Positions 37,528 to 46,117 are shown, counted from the stretch's first letter. The stretch: 64,000 nt of DNA from Occultella kanbiaonis (GCF_009708215.1 NZ_CP046175.1:3968001-4032000), one strand, 5' to 3'. Numbers and translations are program-made. The notes: generated by a model not told the origin, from the letters alone.

Positions 37528-38274
37528 TCAACCCTCGAACCAGCCTCGCGGGCGGTTGGCCACCGTGGGAGCGTCGATCGCCGGGCCGGGCGCTGCCCAG
37601 CCGACGGCGTTGGCCAGCACCCGCCGCACGTGCGGGTGGTGGTAGACCGGGTACTCCTGGTCTCCGGGGCTGAAGTAGAAGATCCGGCCGTTGCCACGGC
37701 GGAAGGTGCACCCGCTGCGGAACACCTCGCCGCCGGTGAAGGAGCTGATGAAGACCAGTTCCTCCGGAGCGGGGATGTCGAAGTACTCCGAGTACATCTC
37801 CTGCTCGGGGATGTCGATCGGGTTCGGCACCCCGGCCGTGATCGGGTGCCCCGGGGCGACGGTCCAGACCAGTTCCCGGTCGGCCTCGTTGCGCCAGCCG
37901 AGCGAGCACGTCGAGCCCATCAGGTCGATGAAGATCTTCGAGAAGTGGGCCGAGTGCAGCACGAGCAGCCCCATGCCGGCCAGGACCCTGGCCCGCACCC
38001 GCGCGACGATCTCGTCGCTGACCGCCTCGTGCGCCGCGTGCCCCCACCAGGTCAGCACGTCGGTCTCGGCGAGGACCTGCTCGGTGAGGCCGTGCTCGGG
38101 CTGGTCAAGGGTGGCGGTGCGGACCACGACGCCGTCGCCGAGGTGCTCCGCGATTCCCTCGGCGATGGTGGTGTGCATGCCGTCGGGGTAGATCGCGCGC
38201 ACGGACTCGTCACGGTGCTCGTGGACGTTCTCGCCCCACACGGTGACACGGATGGGCTGGGTGGGCTGTGGCAT
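37528..38274 (-). CDS. ThuA-domain protein (trehalose-utilisation type)
   Basis: 248 residues, class I glutamine-amidotransferase-like fold typical of Thu[16 protein letters not shown] at the N-terminus, [27 protein letters not shown] and the C-terminal [22 protein letters not shown]. In rhizobia ThuA acts with ThuB, a Gfo/Idh/MocA enzyme, in trehalose use via 3-keto sugars. A Gfo/Idh/MocA gene lies 51 bases upstream here, so a similar 3-keto-glycoside pathway is plausible. Substrate not determined. Confidence 0.88.
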   Translation of the reverse strand: MPQPTQPIRVTVWGENVHEHRDESVRAIYPDGMHTTIAEGIAEHLGDGVVVRTATLDQPEHGLTEQVLAETDVLTWWGHAAHEAVSDEIVARVRARVLAGMGLLVLHSAHFSKIFIDLMGSTCSLGWRNEADRELVWTVAPGHPITAGVPNPIDIPEQEMYSEYFDIPAPEELVFISSFTGGEVFRSGCTFRRGNGRIFYFSPGDQEYPVYHHPHVRRVLANAVGWAAPGPAIDAPTVANRPRGWFEG

Positions 38275-38325
38275 GGGTCTCTCCAGGGGTGTCTTGAGGG
38301 GTCGCGCGGTGGCTGCGGGTCGGGG

Positions 38326-39420
38326 TCAGTCGGCCTCGACCGCGACCTCACGGCCCTCGAGGGCAGAGCGGTAGCAGGCGTCGATGATCCGGGCCCGGGT
38401 GAGGGCGTCGCGGCCCACGTGCGAGGACCAGTCGCCGCCACGCACGGCGTCGACGAACTCCCGGACGACGGCCAGGTGGCCCTCCCCCTTCGTGACGGCG
38501 GGTCGGACCTCGGCGGGCACGCCCGCGACGTCGGTGTAGATCCGCAGCGTGTCGGAATGGGTGTAGTTCTCGACGTCGACCGACGCGCCGCCGTCGCTGC
38601 CGAACAGCTCGACACCGAAGTTGTCCCCGGGCCGGCGGTAGCTGGCCCAGCTGGTCTCCAGCAGCAGGGTGGCGCCACCCTCGAGCCGCAGGAACGCCGT
38701 CGCCAGGTCCTCGACGCCGTAGACGGACGCGACCTGCGTCTTGCCGACGTCCACCCGGCCGCCGAGGCCGCGCGGGCCGAGCTCGGCGAACGTGGACGCG
38801 GAGACGCTCAGCACCCGCGGCTCACCGAGCAGGAACAGGGCCATGTCCAGCATGTGCACGCCGAGGTCGATCAGCGGCCCGCCGCCGGCCATCTCGGCGT
38901 CGGTGAACCAGCTGCCCATGCCCGGGATCCCGTTGCGGCGGCGCCAGTGCGCCTTCGCGTAGTAGATCCGACCGAGCGCGCCCGCGTCGATCTGGTGCTT
39001 GAGCACGTCCACGTCGCCGCGGCGGCGGTGGTTGAACGCGATGTGCAGGACCCGGCCGGCGGCAACGGCGGCGTCCACCATCCGCTTGCCCTCCTCGGCG
39101 GTCCGGGCGAGGGGCTTCTCGCAGAGCACGTGCGCACCGGACGCGAGGGCGGCAACGGTGACCGGCTCGTGCAGGTACGTCGGCGTGCCGACGCTCACGA
39201 TGTCCAGGTCGTCGCGCGCGACGAGGTCCTCCCACCGTTCGTAGCGGTGTTCGACGCCGTGGCTGTCGGCGAGCTCATGCAGCCGCTGGGTCTCGAGCCC
39301 GGCGAGCGCGACCACCTCCACGCCGGGGATCTGCTGGTATGCGGCCAGGTGCGTCGAACCAGCGAAACCGAGCCCGACCACCCCCACCCGCAACGGTGTC
39401 GGTTCCTGAGACAGTGACAT
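38326..39420 (-). CDS. Gfo/Idh/MocA-family NAD(P)-dependent oxidoreductase
   Basis: 364 residues. N-terminal Rossmann domain with VGVVGLGFAGSTHLAAY and the family CEKPLAR motif; the C-terminal alpha/beta domain carries GGGPLIDLGVHMLDMALFLLG with the catalytic-type Asp/His. It oxidises a hydroxyl of a sugar or cyclitol. The ATG at 39420 has a GAAGGTGA ribosome site. Probably in an operon with the ThuA-like gene and divergent from bL37. Confidence 0.92.
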   Translation of the reverse strand: MSLSQEPTPLRVGVVGLGFAGSTHLAAYQQIPGVEVVALAGLETQRLHELADSHGVEHRYERWEDLVARDDLDIVSVGTPTYLHEPVTVAALASGAHVLCEKPLARTAEEGKRMVDAAVAAGRVLHIAFNHRRRGDVDVLKHQIDAGALGRIYYAKAHWRRRNGIPGMGSWFTDAEMAGGGPLIDLGVHMLDMALFLLGEPRVLSVSASTFAELGPRGLGGRVDVGKTQVASVYGVEDLATAFLRLEGGATLLLETSWASYRRPGDNFGVELFGSDGGASVDVENYTHSDTLRIYTDVAGVPAEVRPAVTKGEGHLAVVREFVDAVRGGDWSSHVGRDALTRARIIDACYRSALEGREVAVEAD

Positions 39421-39487
39421 GTCACCTTCGTACGATCGGGATGTGGATCACGGGCCGGGCGCCACACTAGCGGCCACGGCCGCGCGA

Positions 39488-39576
39488 GGCGACCACCCGC
39501 CGTCGGGCATCGCGAACGTGACCCCGGGGCGCCTGGAGCCGCCCCGCCCGGGGCGACCACCCGCCGTCGGGCATCG
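39488..39576. repeat. 25-bp direct repeat upstream of bL37
   Basis: An identical 25-base sequence (core CCACCCGCCGTCGGGCATCG) occurs at 39488-39512 and 39552-39576, 64 bases apart, in the 235-base gap between the divergent Gfo/Idh and bL37 genes. No gene seen in the gap. It could be a regulator-binding pair or a simple duplication. Confidence 0.7.
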
Positions 39577-39655
39577 TCAGAGCCACCCGCCCAGGTGTGG
39601 GACCATGGACGGCGGACACTGGCATTCCGCCACAGTCGGTATCGAGGAGACAGTC

Positions 39656-39730
39656 ATGAGCAAGCGCGGTCGCAAGCGCAAGGCCCGTCGGGGCAGCGCC
39701 GCCAACCACGGCAAGCGTCCCAACGCCTGA
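39656..39730 (+). CDS. Ribosomal protein bL37 (actinobacterial, 24 aa)
   Basis: 24 residues, MSKRGRKRKARRGSAANHGK then RPNA. This is the extremely basic micro-protein described as bL37 in mycobacterial large ribosomal subunits (also annotated as an AURKAIP1/COX24-domain protein). The C-terminal NHGKRPN signature is diagnostic. The ribosome site GAGGAGAC and a downstream terminator show it is a complete stand-alone gene. Confidence 0.9.
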   Translation: MSKRGRKRKARRGSAANHGKRPNA

Positions 39731-39745
39731 GCGTCGGGAAGCCCG

Positions 39746-39785
39746 AGCGCCGAGCGACACCCACGTGGTGTCCTCGGCGCTTTCT
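39746..39785 (+). terminator. Rho-independent terminator after bL37
   Basis: Stem AGCGCCGAG/CTCGGCGCT continued by GACACC/GGTGTC with one bulged C, a short loop, then TTTCTC. It begins 15 bases after the bL37 stop. One of the few classical terminators in the window. Confidence 0.85.
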
Positions 39786-39925
39786 CGTTCCCGGCCCGGC
39801 TGGTTCCGGCCGGGCAAGCGCTGACATCGCCCCTGCGGGCCTGACGTCGTACACGCGCAGCGACCGGCTCAGCGCGGCAGCTGCGATCTCGCCGGCAGCG
39901 CCGGGCCGCGCCGGGCGGCGTCGGG

Positions 39926-40198
39926 TCAGTCGGTGGTGGTCGTGGTCCGCAGCAGCGAGAGCTGCGTCATCACGCGCATCCGCAGCGCGTCCGGCGCCAC
40001 CTCGACGCAGGAGCGCTTGAGCACCACCCGCAGCTCGGTCTCGGCGCTGACGGCCTGCAGGCACGTCACGCACTCCTCGATGTGGGCGCGCAGCCGGACC
40101 AGGTCCAGGTCGGGCAGCTCGGAGTCCACGTACTCGTACAGATGCTCCAGTGCCTCTTCGCACCGGCACTCACCCGTGTTCGGGCGGTCCTGGTTCAT
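39926..40198 (-). CDS. rsrA: Mycothiol-system anti-sigma factor RsrA
   Basis: 90-residue zinc-binding anti-sigma factor that holds SigR until thiol oxidation expels zinc. The ZAS pattern is present: Cys11 and Cys13 near the N-terminus, then His39-x3-Cys43-x2-Cys46 (AHIEECVTC). Disulfide formation among these releases SigR. The ATG overlaps the sigR stop as ATGA, giving balanced co-translation. The 195-base gap beyond it to bL37 contains only the bL37 terminator. Confidence 0.93.
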   Translation of the reverse strand: MNQDRPNTGECRCEEALEHLYEYVDSELPDLDLVRLRAHIEECVTCLQAVSAETELRVVLKRSCVEVAPDALRMRVMTQLSLLRTTTTTD

Positions 40199-40800
40199 AC
40201 CTTCTCCACCTTCATCCCCAGCGAACGCGCATGGTCGGCGAGCAACTTGCGCAGTTGGGCGCGCCCCCGGTGCAACCGTGACATCACGGTCCCGATCGGC
40301 GTGTCCATGATCTCGGCGATCTCCTTGTACGCGAAGCCCTCCACGTCGGCCAGGTACACGGCCAGGCGGAAGTCCTCCGGAAGTTCTGCGAGCGCGTCCT
40401 TGATCTCACCGTCCCCGAGGGAGTCCAGCGCCTCGGTCTCGGCCGAGCGCAGCCCGGTCGAGGTGTGCGACGCGGCCCGGTGGATCTGCCAGTCCTCGAC
40501 GGTGTCGGCGTCCGACTGCAGGGGCTCGCGCTGCTTCTTGCGGTAGGTGTTGATGAACGTGTTCGTCAGGATCCGGTACAGCCAGGCCTTGAGGTTCGTG
40601 CCGGGCTTGTACTGGTGGAACGCGGCGTAGGCCTTCGCGAACGTCTCCTGGACCAGGTCCTCGGCGTCCGCGGGGTTGCGGGTCATCCGCAGGGCGGCGC
40701 CGTACAACTGGTCGAGGTAGGGCATCGCCTCGTCCTCGAACCGTCGGTCCCGGGCGGCCTCGTTCTCATCGTCGGGTGCCCGGTCGGTGTTCTCTGTCAT
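40195..40800 (-). CDS. sigR: ECF sigma factor SigR/SigH (thiol-oxidative stress)
   Basis: 201 residues from the ATG at 40800. Region 2 (about 25-95) includes [23 protein letters not shown] and the -10 reading segment; region 4 (about 140-195) has [26 protein letters not shown] followed by [18 protein letters not shown]. It drives thioredoxin, mycothiol and protease genes on disulfide stress. The frame stays open upstream, and a GTG at 40941 would add 47 residues; it lies directly after a SigR-type promoter (see findings). Confidence 0.95.
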   Translation of the reverse strand: MTENTDRAPDDENEAARDRRFEDEAMPYLDQLYGAALRMTRNPADAEDLVQETFAKAYAAFHQYKPGTNLKAWLYRILTNTFINTYRKKQREPLQSDADTVEDWQIHRAASHTSTGLRSAETEALDSLGDGEIKDALAELPEDFRLAVYLADVEGFAYKEIAEIMDTPIGTVMSRLHRGRAQLRKLLADHARSLGMKVEKV

Positions 40801-40950
40801 CGGGGTCGAGCCTAGTCTCCCTGTGCCCCGTCGCAGTCCGGGCCGGCGGGCCCCAGCGGGACCGCTCGGGGACGGCCGCGTCGACGCGGCCGTGCGGGGA
40901 CACGGAGCGGTGGCTCGGTGCTCGGTCAACTCGGCGCTCACAGCCTCCTC

Positions 40951-40976
40951 AACCACGCCGGGCCGCCGGTCATTCC
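40951..40976 (-). promoter_or_regulatory. sigR: SigR-type autoregulatory promoter of sigR-rsrA
   Basis: On the minus strand GGAAT (40976-40972), exactly 18 bases, then GTT (40953-40951), matching the known SigR/SigH consensus GGAAT-N18-GTT. It drives sigR-rsrA and implies positive autoregulation. The expected start point, about 7 bases further, is almost at the in-frame GTG at 40941. Confidence 0.82.
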
Positions 40977-41026
40977 AGCAGGGCTCCCCACTAGCACTCG
41001 CGGGGCATCTGCGGTAGTCATGGATC

Positions 41027-41581
41027 ATGAATCCTCTGCGCCTGCTCGCCCGCCCGCTCCTCGCCTCGGTGTTCATCGTGGACGGCCTGGACGCCATCCG
41101 GAACGCGGACAAGCACGCCGAGAAACTCGAGCCCTATAACAAGCCGATCCAGGCGATCGGGGAGAAGGTTCCGCAGCTCCCCACCGATGCGAAGACGCTG
41201 ACCCGGATCACCGGTGCCGTGACGGTCGGAGCCGGCGTGCTGCTCGCCACCGGGAAGGCCCCGCGGCTGGCGTCGGCGGTGCTTGCTGCCGTCACGGTCC
41301 CGCTCACGGTGGTGCGCTACCCCTTCTGGACCTCCAAGGGCGACCAGCGTCGCGCCGACACCAGCAGCTTCCTGCGCAACTTCGCCCTGGTCGGCGGCCT
41401 GCTGATCGCGGCCGAGGACCGGGTCGGCAAGCCTTCGCTGGGCTGGCAGTGGAACAACTGGCGGGCGCATCGGAGCGAGCTCGCGGACGTGAAGGCGGAC
41501 CTGACCAGGGCGAACGTGAAGGCTCTGAAGTCCGGGGTCAAGGCGACCACCGCGGATCTGCGGGCCAAGATCTCGTCCTGA
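41027..41581 (+). CDS. DoxX-family membrane protein
   Basis: 184 residues. N-terminal half has about four hydrophobic segments with the DoxX pattern ([22 protein letters not shown] at the start, [20 protein letters not shown]). The last 50 residues are a charged helix. DoxX proteins are linked to thiol/oxidant homeostasis in mycobacteria, and this one is divergent from sigR across 85 bases, which fits. I see no SigR promoter facing it. ATG at 41027. Confidence 0.85.
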   Translation: MNPLRLLARPLLASVFIVDGLDAIRNADKHAEKLEPYNKPIQAIGEKVPQLPTDAKTLTRITGAVTVGAGVLLATGKAPRLASAVLAAVTVPLTVVRYPFWTSKGDQRRADTSSFLRNFALVGGLLIAAEDRVGKPSLGWQWNNWRAHRSELADVKADLTRANVKALKSGVKATTADLRAKISS

Positions 41582-41589
41582 CCCCCCGG

Positions 41590-41595
41590 TAGGCT
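41590..41595 (+). promoter_or_regulatory. aroA: -10 element for a leaderless aroA transcript
   Basis: TAGGCT, 6 bases, then the GTG start at 41602. No ribosome site. Spacing is identical to that before the GTG at 19962. Confidence 0.5.
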
Positions 41596-41601
41596 TGGCC
41601 G

Positions 41602-42924
41602 GTGCCCACTCTCACCGCCCCTTGGCCCGCTCCCGTCGCGACCCGACCGCTCGATGCCACGGTGGTGGTCCCGGGCTCGAAGTCGCTGACCAACCGGACC
41701 CTCCCACTGGCCGCGCTCGCGGTCGAGCCGACCCGGATCACCGGTGCCCTGGTGTCCCGGGACGCCGATCTGATGATCGGCGCGCTGCGCGCCCTCGGCA
41801 CCGGCATCGAGGCCTCCGACGGCGGAACCACGCTGGTCGTGACGCCTGCGGTCCTGCGTGGGCCGGCCGAGGTGGACTGCGGCCTCGCCGGCACGGTGAT
41901 GCGGTTCATCCCGCCGATCGCCGCACTCGCCGACGGGCCGGTGCGGCTCGACGGTGACGCCGGTGCCCGGGTCCGGCCGATGGGCCCGGTGCTGCGCGGC
42001 CTGGCGGCGCTCGGCGTCCCGGTCACCGGTGCGGACCCGGCCACGGGCGAGAAGGTCGACGACCCCTCGTTCCTGCCGCTGACGGTGCACGGGACCGGCC
42101 GGGTACTCGGCGGCGAGGTCGAGATCGACGCCTCCGGCTCGTCCCAGTTCGTCTCCGCGCTGCTGCTCGCCGCGCCCCGGTTCGAGGCAGGCCTCACCCT
42201 GCACCACGTGGGTGAGGTGCTGCCCAGCCAGCCGCACATCGACATGACGATCGCGGCGCTGCGCGAGCGGGGCGTGAACGTGGACGACGCCGCGCCCGGC
42301 AAGTGGCGGGTGGAGCCGGGGCCGATCTCCGGCGGTGACGTGGTCATCGAGCCGGACCTGTCCAACGCGGGCCCGTTCCTCGCGGCCGCGCTCGCCGTCG
42401 GCGGCACCGTGCGGGTGCCGAACTGGCCGACGGCGACGACGCAGCCCGGTGCGCTGCTCCCTGGCCTGTTGGAGCGCCTCGGGGCCACGACCGCGCTCGC
42501 CGACGGCGTGCTCTCGGTGACCGGCACCGGCACGGTGCGCCCGGTCGATGTGGACCTGAGCGCCGCCGGCGAGCTCGCCCCGACGATCGCGGCTCTGGCC
42601 GCGCTGGCCGACGGCGAGTCCCGGCTTCGCGGGATCGCGCACATTCGCGGGCACGAGACCGACCGGCTCGCCGCCCTGGTCACGGAGATCCGCCGACTCG
42701 GCGGGTCCGCCGAGGAGACCGACGACGGGCTGATCATCCGCGGCGGCGGGCTGCACGGCGCCGACGTGGAGACCTACCACGACCACCGGATGGCGACGTT
42801 CGCGGCCGTGGTGGGCCTCGCCGTCGAGGGCGTCCGGGTCGTGAACGTGGCGACGACGTCGAAGACCCTGCCGGACTTCACCGCGATGTGGGCCGACCTG
42901 CTCGGGCCGTCCGGCAGGGCGTAG
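41602..42924 (+). CDS. aroA: 3-phosphoshikimate 1-carboxyvinyltransferase (EPSP synthase)
   Basis: Shikimate-pathway enzyme joining shikimate-3-phosphate and PEP. 440 residues with two inside-out alpha/beta domains. Signatures: GSKSLTNRTLPLAALA (substrate phosphate Lys/Ser/Arg), CGLAGTVMRFIPPIAALADG, DASGSSQFVSALLL, and the C-terminal TYHDHRMATFAAVVG with catalytic residues. GTG start at 41602. rsgA begins 7 bases after its stop, a common pairing in actinobacteria. Confidence 0.97.
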   Translation: MPTLTAPWPAPVATRPLDATVVVPGSKSLTNRTLPLAALAVEPTRITGALVSRDADLMIGALRALGTGIEASDGGTTLVVTPAVLRGPAEVDCGLAGTVMRFIPPIAALADGPVRLDGDAGARVRPMGPVLRGLAALGVPVTGADPATGEKVDDPSFLPLTVHGTGRVLGGEVEIDASGSSQFVSALLLAAPRFEAGLTLHHVGEVLPSQPHIDMTIAALRERGVNVDDAAPGKWRVEPGPISGGDVVIEPDLSNAGPFLAAALAVGGTVRVPNWPTATTQPGALLPGLLERLGATTALADGVLSVTGTGTVRPVDVDLSAAGELAPTIAALAALADGESRLRGIAHIRGHETDRLAALVTEIRRLGGSAEETDDGLIIRGGGLHGADVETYHDHRMATFAAVVGLAVEGVRVVNVATTSKTLPDFTAMWADLLGPSGRA

Positions 42925-42931
42925 GCCGGTC

Positions 42932-43945
42932 ATGGCGGGACGCAGGGACTGGAGCGAGTCCGACGTCCGGGTGCGCCCGAACCCGAAGGGGAACCGGCCG
43001 CGCACCAAGCAGCGTCCCGAGCACGCGTTCGCCCGGGCGGCCCTGGTCCTTGCCGTGGACCGCGGCCGCTACCACCTGCTCACCGACGACGGCGTGCGCC
43101 TGGTCGCGATGAAGGCACGGGAGCTCGGCAAGTCCTCGATCGTGGTGGGCGACCGGGTGGACGTGGTGGGCGACACCTCCGGTGCGAAGGACACCCTGGC
43201 CCGGGTGGTCCGGGTGCATGAACGGCGCACGGTGCTGCGCCGGTCCGCGGACGACTCCGATGTCATCGAGCGGGTGATCGTGGCGAACGCGGACCAGCTG
43301 GTCATCGTCACCGCGCTGGCGGACCCCGAGCCACGGCCCCGCATGGTCGACCGCTGCCTGGTGGCCGCGTTCGACGCTCGCATGGACGCCCTGCTCTGCC
43401 TCACGAAGGCAGACCTGGCCGACCCCGAGCCGTTCACGCAGCTGTACCGGACCCTGGACGTCGCGTCGGTCGCGACCTACCGCGAGGGCGTGACGATCCA
43501 CGGGCTGGAGGCGCTGCGTGAGCAGCTGGCCGGCAAGGTCTCGGTGCTCGTGGGCCACTCCGGCGTCGGCAAGTCGACCCTGGTGAACGCCCTGGTGCCG
43601 GACGCGGACCGGGCCACCGGCGTGGTGAACACGACCACCGGCCGGGGCCGGCACACGTCCTCCTCCGCGGTGGCACTGGAGCTGCCCGGCGGCGGGTGGA
43701 TCATCGACACCCCGGGGGTGCGCTCGTTCGGGCTGGGCCACGTGGACCCGGCCACGTTCGTTGACGCGTTCGCCGACCTCGCCACCGTCGCGCAGGACTG
43801 CCCCCGCGGGTGCACGCACACCGCCGACGCCCCGGACTGTGCGCTCGACGAGTGGGTCGCCTCGGGCGCCGCTGGCCCCGCGGGCGAGGCGCGGCTGGAG
43901 TCCTTCCGCAGACTGCTGACGAGCCGGTCCGGCGACTCGGACTGA
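42932..43945 (+). CDS. rsgA: Ribosome small subunit-dependent GTPase A
   Basis: Late 30S assembly factor. 337 residues with the circularly permuted GTPase order of the YjeQ family: G4 TKAD first (in LLCLTKADL), then G1 GHSGVGKSTL, then G3 DTPGVRSFG. An OB-fold precedes the GTPase (VVGDRVDVVGD), and a C-terminal zinc knuckle is visible in CPRGCTHTADAPDC. ATG at 42932. Confidence 0.95.
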   Translation: MAGRRDWSESDVRVRPNPKGNRPRTKQRPEHAFARAALVLAVDRGRYHLLTDDGVRLVAMKARELGKSSIVVGDRVDVVGDTSGAKDTLARVVRVHERRTVLRRSADDSDVIERVIVANADQLVIVTALADPEPRPRMVDRCLVAAFDARMDALLCLTKADLADPEPFTQLYRTLDVASVATYREGVTIHGLEALREQLAGKVSVLVGHSGVGKSTLVNALVPDADRATGVVNTTTGRGRHTSSSAVALELPGGGWIIDTPGVRSFGLGHVDPATFVDAFADLATVAQDCPRGCTHTADAPDCALDEWVASGAAGPAGEARLESFRRLLTSRSGDSD

Positions 43946-44044
43946 CCTCGCGGTGCCGGGCCGAGCTCGGCCCGTTCCGTCGGCCCGCGGGTTCGGCGTG
44001 GCAGCGGCATGGTCGAGGCAGCGGCGATCCCGCGGGCGCTCCCG

Positions 44045-44138
44045 ACCGACATCGCACCCACCCCACCGACATCGCACCCACCCCACCGACATCGCACCCA
44101 CCCCACCGACATCGCACCCACCCAACCGACATCGCACC
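44045..44138. repeat. 20-bp tandem repeat, 4.7 copies
   Basis: Units of ACCGACATCGCACCCACCCC start at 44045, 44065, 44085 and 44105 with a partial fifth at 44125. The core ATCGCACC is shared with the TGAGATCGCACC motifs seen just after the array in reverse orientation (44146-44157 and 44166-44177) and beyond the next gene. The gap 43946-44241 contains no gene. Confidence 0.9.
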
Positions 44139-44241
44139 GTCAGGCAGTGCGATCTCGGCGCTGCCCGTGCGATCTCAGTACCTTCCGAGCACCGTCCACA
44201 GGGCCGAAGCACGCTCCGACGTTGTCCGCCAGGGTGCAGGC

Positions 44242-45270
44242 ATGCCCGAACAGCCGAGGCCGCCCGAACTGCCGCGCACCTACCTCTCCGGTGAACTGAC
44301 CGCGTCTTTACTGGCACGGATGATCGGCACCGAACGACTGGTGCCTGTCCGCAAGGGAGCCTTCGTGGTGGTCGACCCGGAAGATCCGATCTGGCGGCGC
44401 AAGCGGATCATGACCCTGGGTAGGTGCGTGGCGGCAACGCGGCTCCTGACCCGCGACCACGTGTTCAGCCACACCAGCGCAGCACTCGTGCACGGCTGTG
44501 CACTCTGGGATGTCGATCCCCGGGTCCACCTGTTCCAGAGTGGCAATCCCAGCCCGGGGCACACCCGGAACATGTTCCGGCACGTGGTTGCGATCGGCCA
44601 GGCCGAGCGGACCATCGTGAACGGACTGCCCGTCACCACCCTCGAACGCACCATCCTCGACTGCGCGCGGACCCTGCATCCGCGCGATGCGCTCGTGGTC
44701 GTCGACAGCGCGATGGGGATCCTGGTGAAACCGGACCGCACCGATCGCGCGGGCACCGACATGCGCACGGCAGAGCTGCGAGCGAGGCTGCTCCGCCGCA
44801 TCGAGGAACCCGATATGCGCCGGGGGCGCCGTCAGGGGCGCGTCGTGATCGCCCTCGCGGATCCGTATGCGGAGTCGCCGGGAGAGTCCGCACTCCGATG
44901 GATCGCGCTTGCCCGCGGTCTGCCACCACCGGTCTGCCAGTGCGCCGTGCGGACCGACGCGGCGATGTACTACACCGACATGAGGTGGCGGTTCAGGCTG
45001 ACACGTCCGAACGGGACGCAGCGGATCGTCACGGTCCACGCCGAGTTCGACGGGCGGGTCAAGTACCGCGGGACTGGGCCCGACGCATCTCGGACCGTGA
45101 CGGACGAGAAGGTGCGGGAGGACCGGATCCGGGCGACCAAGGCCGAGGTGGTCCGCGCGGTGTGGGAGGACCTCGCTCACACCGATCGGATGTTCGCTCG
45201 CCTCATCGATGCGCTGCCGAGCTCGTTCGTGCACTCGCTGTGCGCCCGGCCAGAGTTGTTCCGCCCGTGA
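44242..45270 (+). CDS. AbiEi-like / DUF559-type protein of unknown function
   Basis: 342 residues. The N-terminal half resembles the AbiEi/type IV antitoxin winged-helix family of actinobacteria (ERLVPVRKGAFVVVDPEDPIW, VFSHTSAALVHGCALW, GLPVTTLERTILDCAR). The C-terminal part has the ESPGESALRWIALARGLPPP and AEFDGRVKYR stretches found in DUF559/very-short-patch-repair-nuclease-like proteins. The PD-(D/E)XK-like Glu and Asp are partly recognisable, but activity is unproven. No toxin (AbiEii) gene is adjacent. Flanked on both sides by ATCGCACC-core repeats. No strong ribosome site at the chosen ATG. Confidence 0.6.
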   Translation: MPEQPRPPELPRTYLSGELTASLLARMIGTERLVPVRKGAFVVVDPEDPIWRRKRIMTLGRCVAATRLLTRDHVFSHTSAALVHGCALWDVDPRVHLFQSGNPSPGHTRNMFRHVVAIGQAERTIVNGLPVTTLERTILDCARTLHPRDALVVVDSAMGILVKPDRTDRAGTDMRTAELRARLLRRIEEPDMRRGRRQGRVVIALADPYAESPGESALRWIALARGLPPPVCQCAVRTDAAMYYTDMRWRFRLTRPNGTQRIVTVHAEFDGRVKYRGTGPDASRTVTDEKVREDRIRATKAEVVRAVWEDLAHTDRMFARLIDALPSSFVHSLCARPELFRP

Positions 45271-45377
45271 GATCGCACCTCCGGCGCTGAGATCGCACCG
45301 CTCAAGGGTGCGATCTCAGCCAGGCTGGTGCGATCTCAGAGCTGGGGCGCGATCTGAGGGCTGGGGGTGCGATCTCA
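45268..45377. repeat. Cluster of TGAGATCGCACC repeats between convergent genes, with hairpin
   Basis: Copies of TGAGATCGCACC at 45268-45279 and 45288-45299, and of its complement GGTGCGATCTCA at 45307-45318, 45327-45338 and 45366-45377, plus a degenerate copy near 45348. The copies at 45287-45299 and 45307-45319 form a perfect 13-bp stem with a 7-base loop, probably a bidirectional terminator. The first copy starts with the stop codon of the AbiEi-like gene, and the last contains the sdhB stop. Confidence 0.85.
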
Positions 45378-46117
45378 GCCGCGGTGGGCGAGGGCGCCGA
45401 GCACGTCCCGGTTCAGGCGCGAGATGAGGTCGATCTGGATGCCCTTCGGGCAGGCGGCCGTGCACTCGCCGATCTGGGTGCAGCCGCCGAAGCCCTCGAG
45501 GTCGGCCTGGGCGACCATGTCCAGCGCGCGGGAGTGCCGCTCCGGCTGACCCTGCGGGAGCAGCCCGAGGTGGGTCACCTTCGCCGCGACGAACAGGGAC
45601 GCGGATCCGTTCGGGCAGGCCGCCACGCAGGCGCCGCAGCCGATGCAGGTGGCGGCGTCGAACGCGGCGTCCGCGTCCACCTTCGGCACCGGCGCGGCGT
45701 GCGCGTCCGGCGCGGTGCCGGTGGGGGCGGTGATGAAGCCGCCGGCCTGGATGATCCGGTCGAACGCACCACGGTCGACGATCAGGTCCTTGATCACCGT
45801 GAACGGTTCGGCCCGCCACGGCTCCACGTCGATCACGTCGCCGTCGGAGAAGGAGCGCATGTGCAGCTGGCAGGTGGTGACCCGTTCCTTCGGGCCGTGC
45901 GCCAGGCCGTTGATGACCAGGCCGCACATCCCACAGATGCCCTCCCGGCAGTCGCTGTCGAACGCGATCGGATCCTCGCCCGAGATGGTGAGGTTCTCGT
46001 TGAGGACGTCCAGCATCTCCAGGAAGGACATGTCCGGGGAGACGTCGGTGACCTGGTAGGTCTGCATCTGCCCGGTGTCGTCGCTGTTGCGCTGACGCCA
46101 CACCCGCAACGTGATGT

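Noticed and set aside
44045-44138. Regular 20-bp repeats considered as a CRISPR array
   Set aside because: Units are contiguous with no variable spacers and there are no cas genes nearby.
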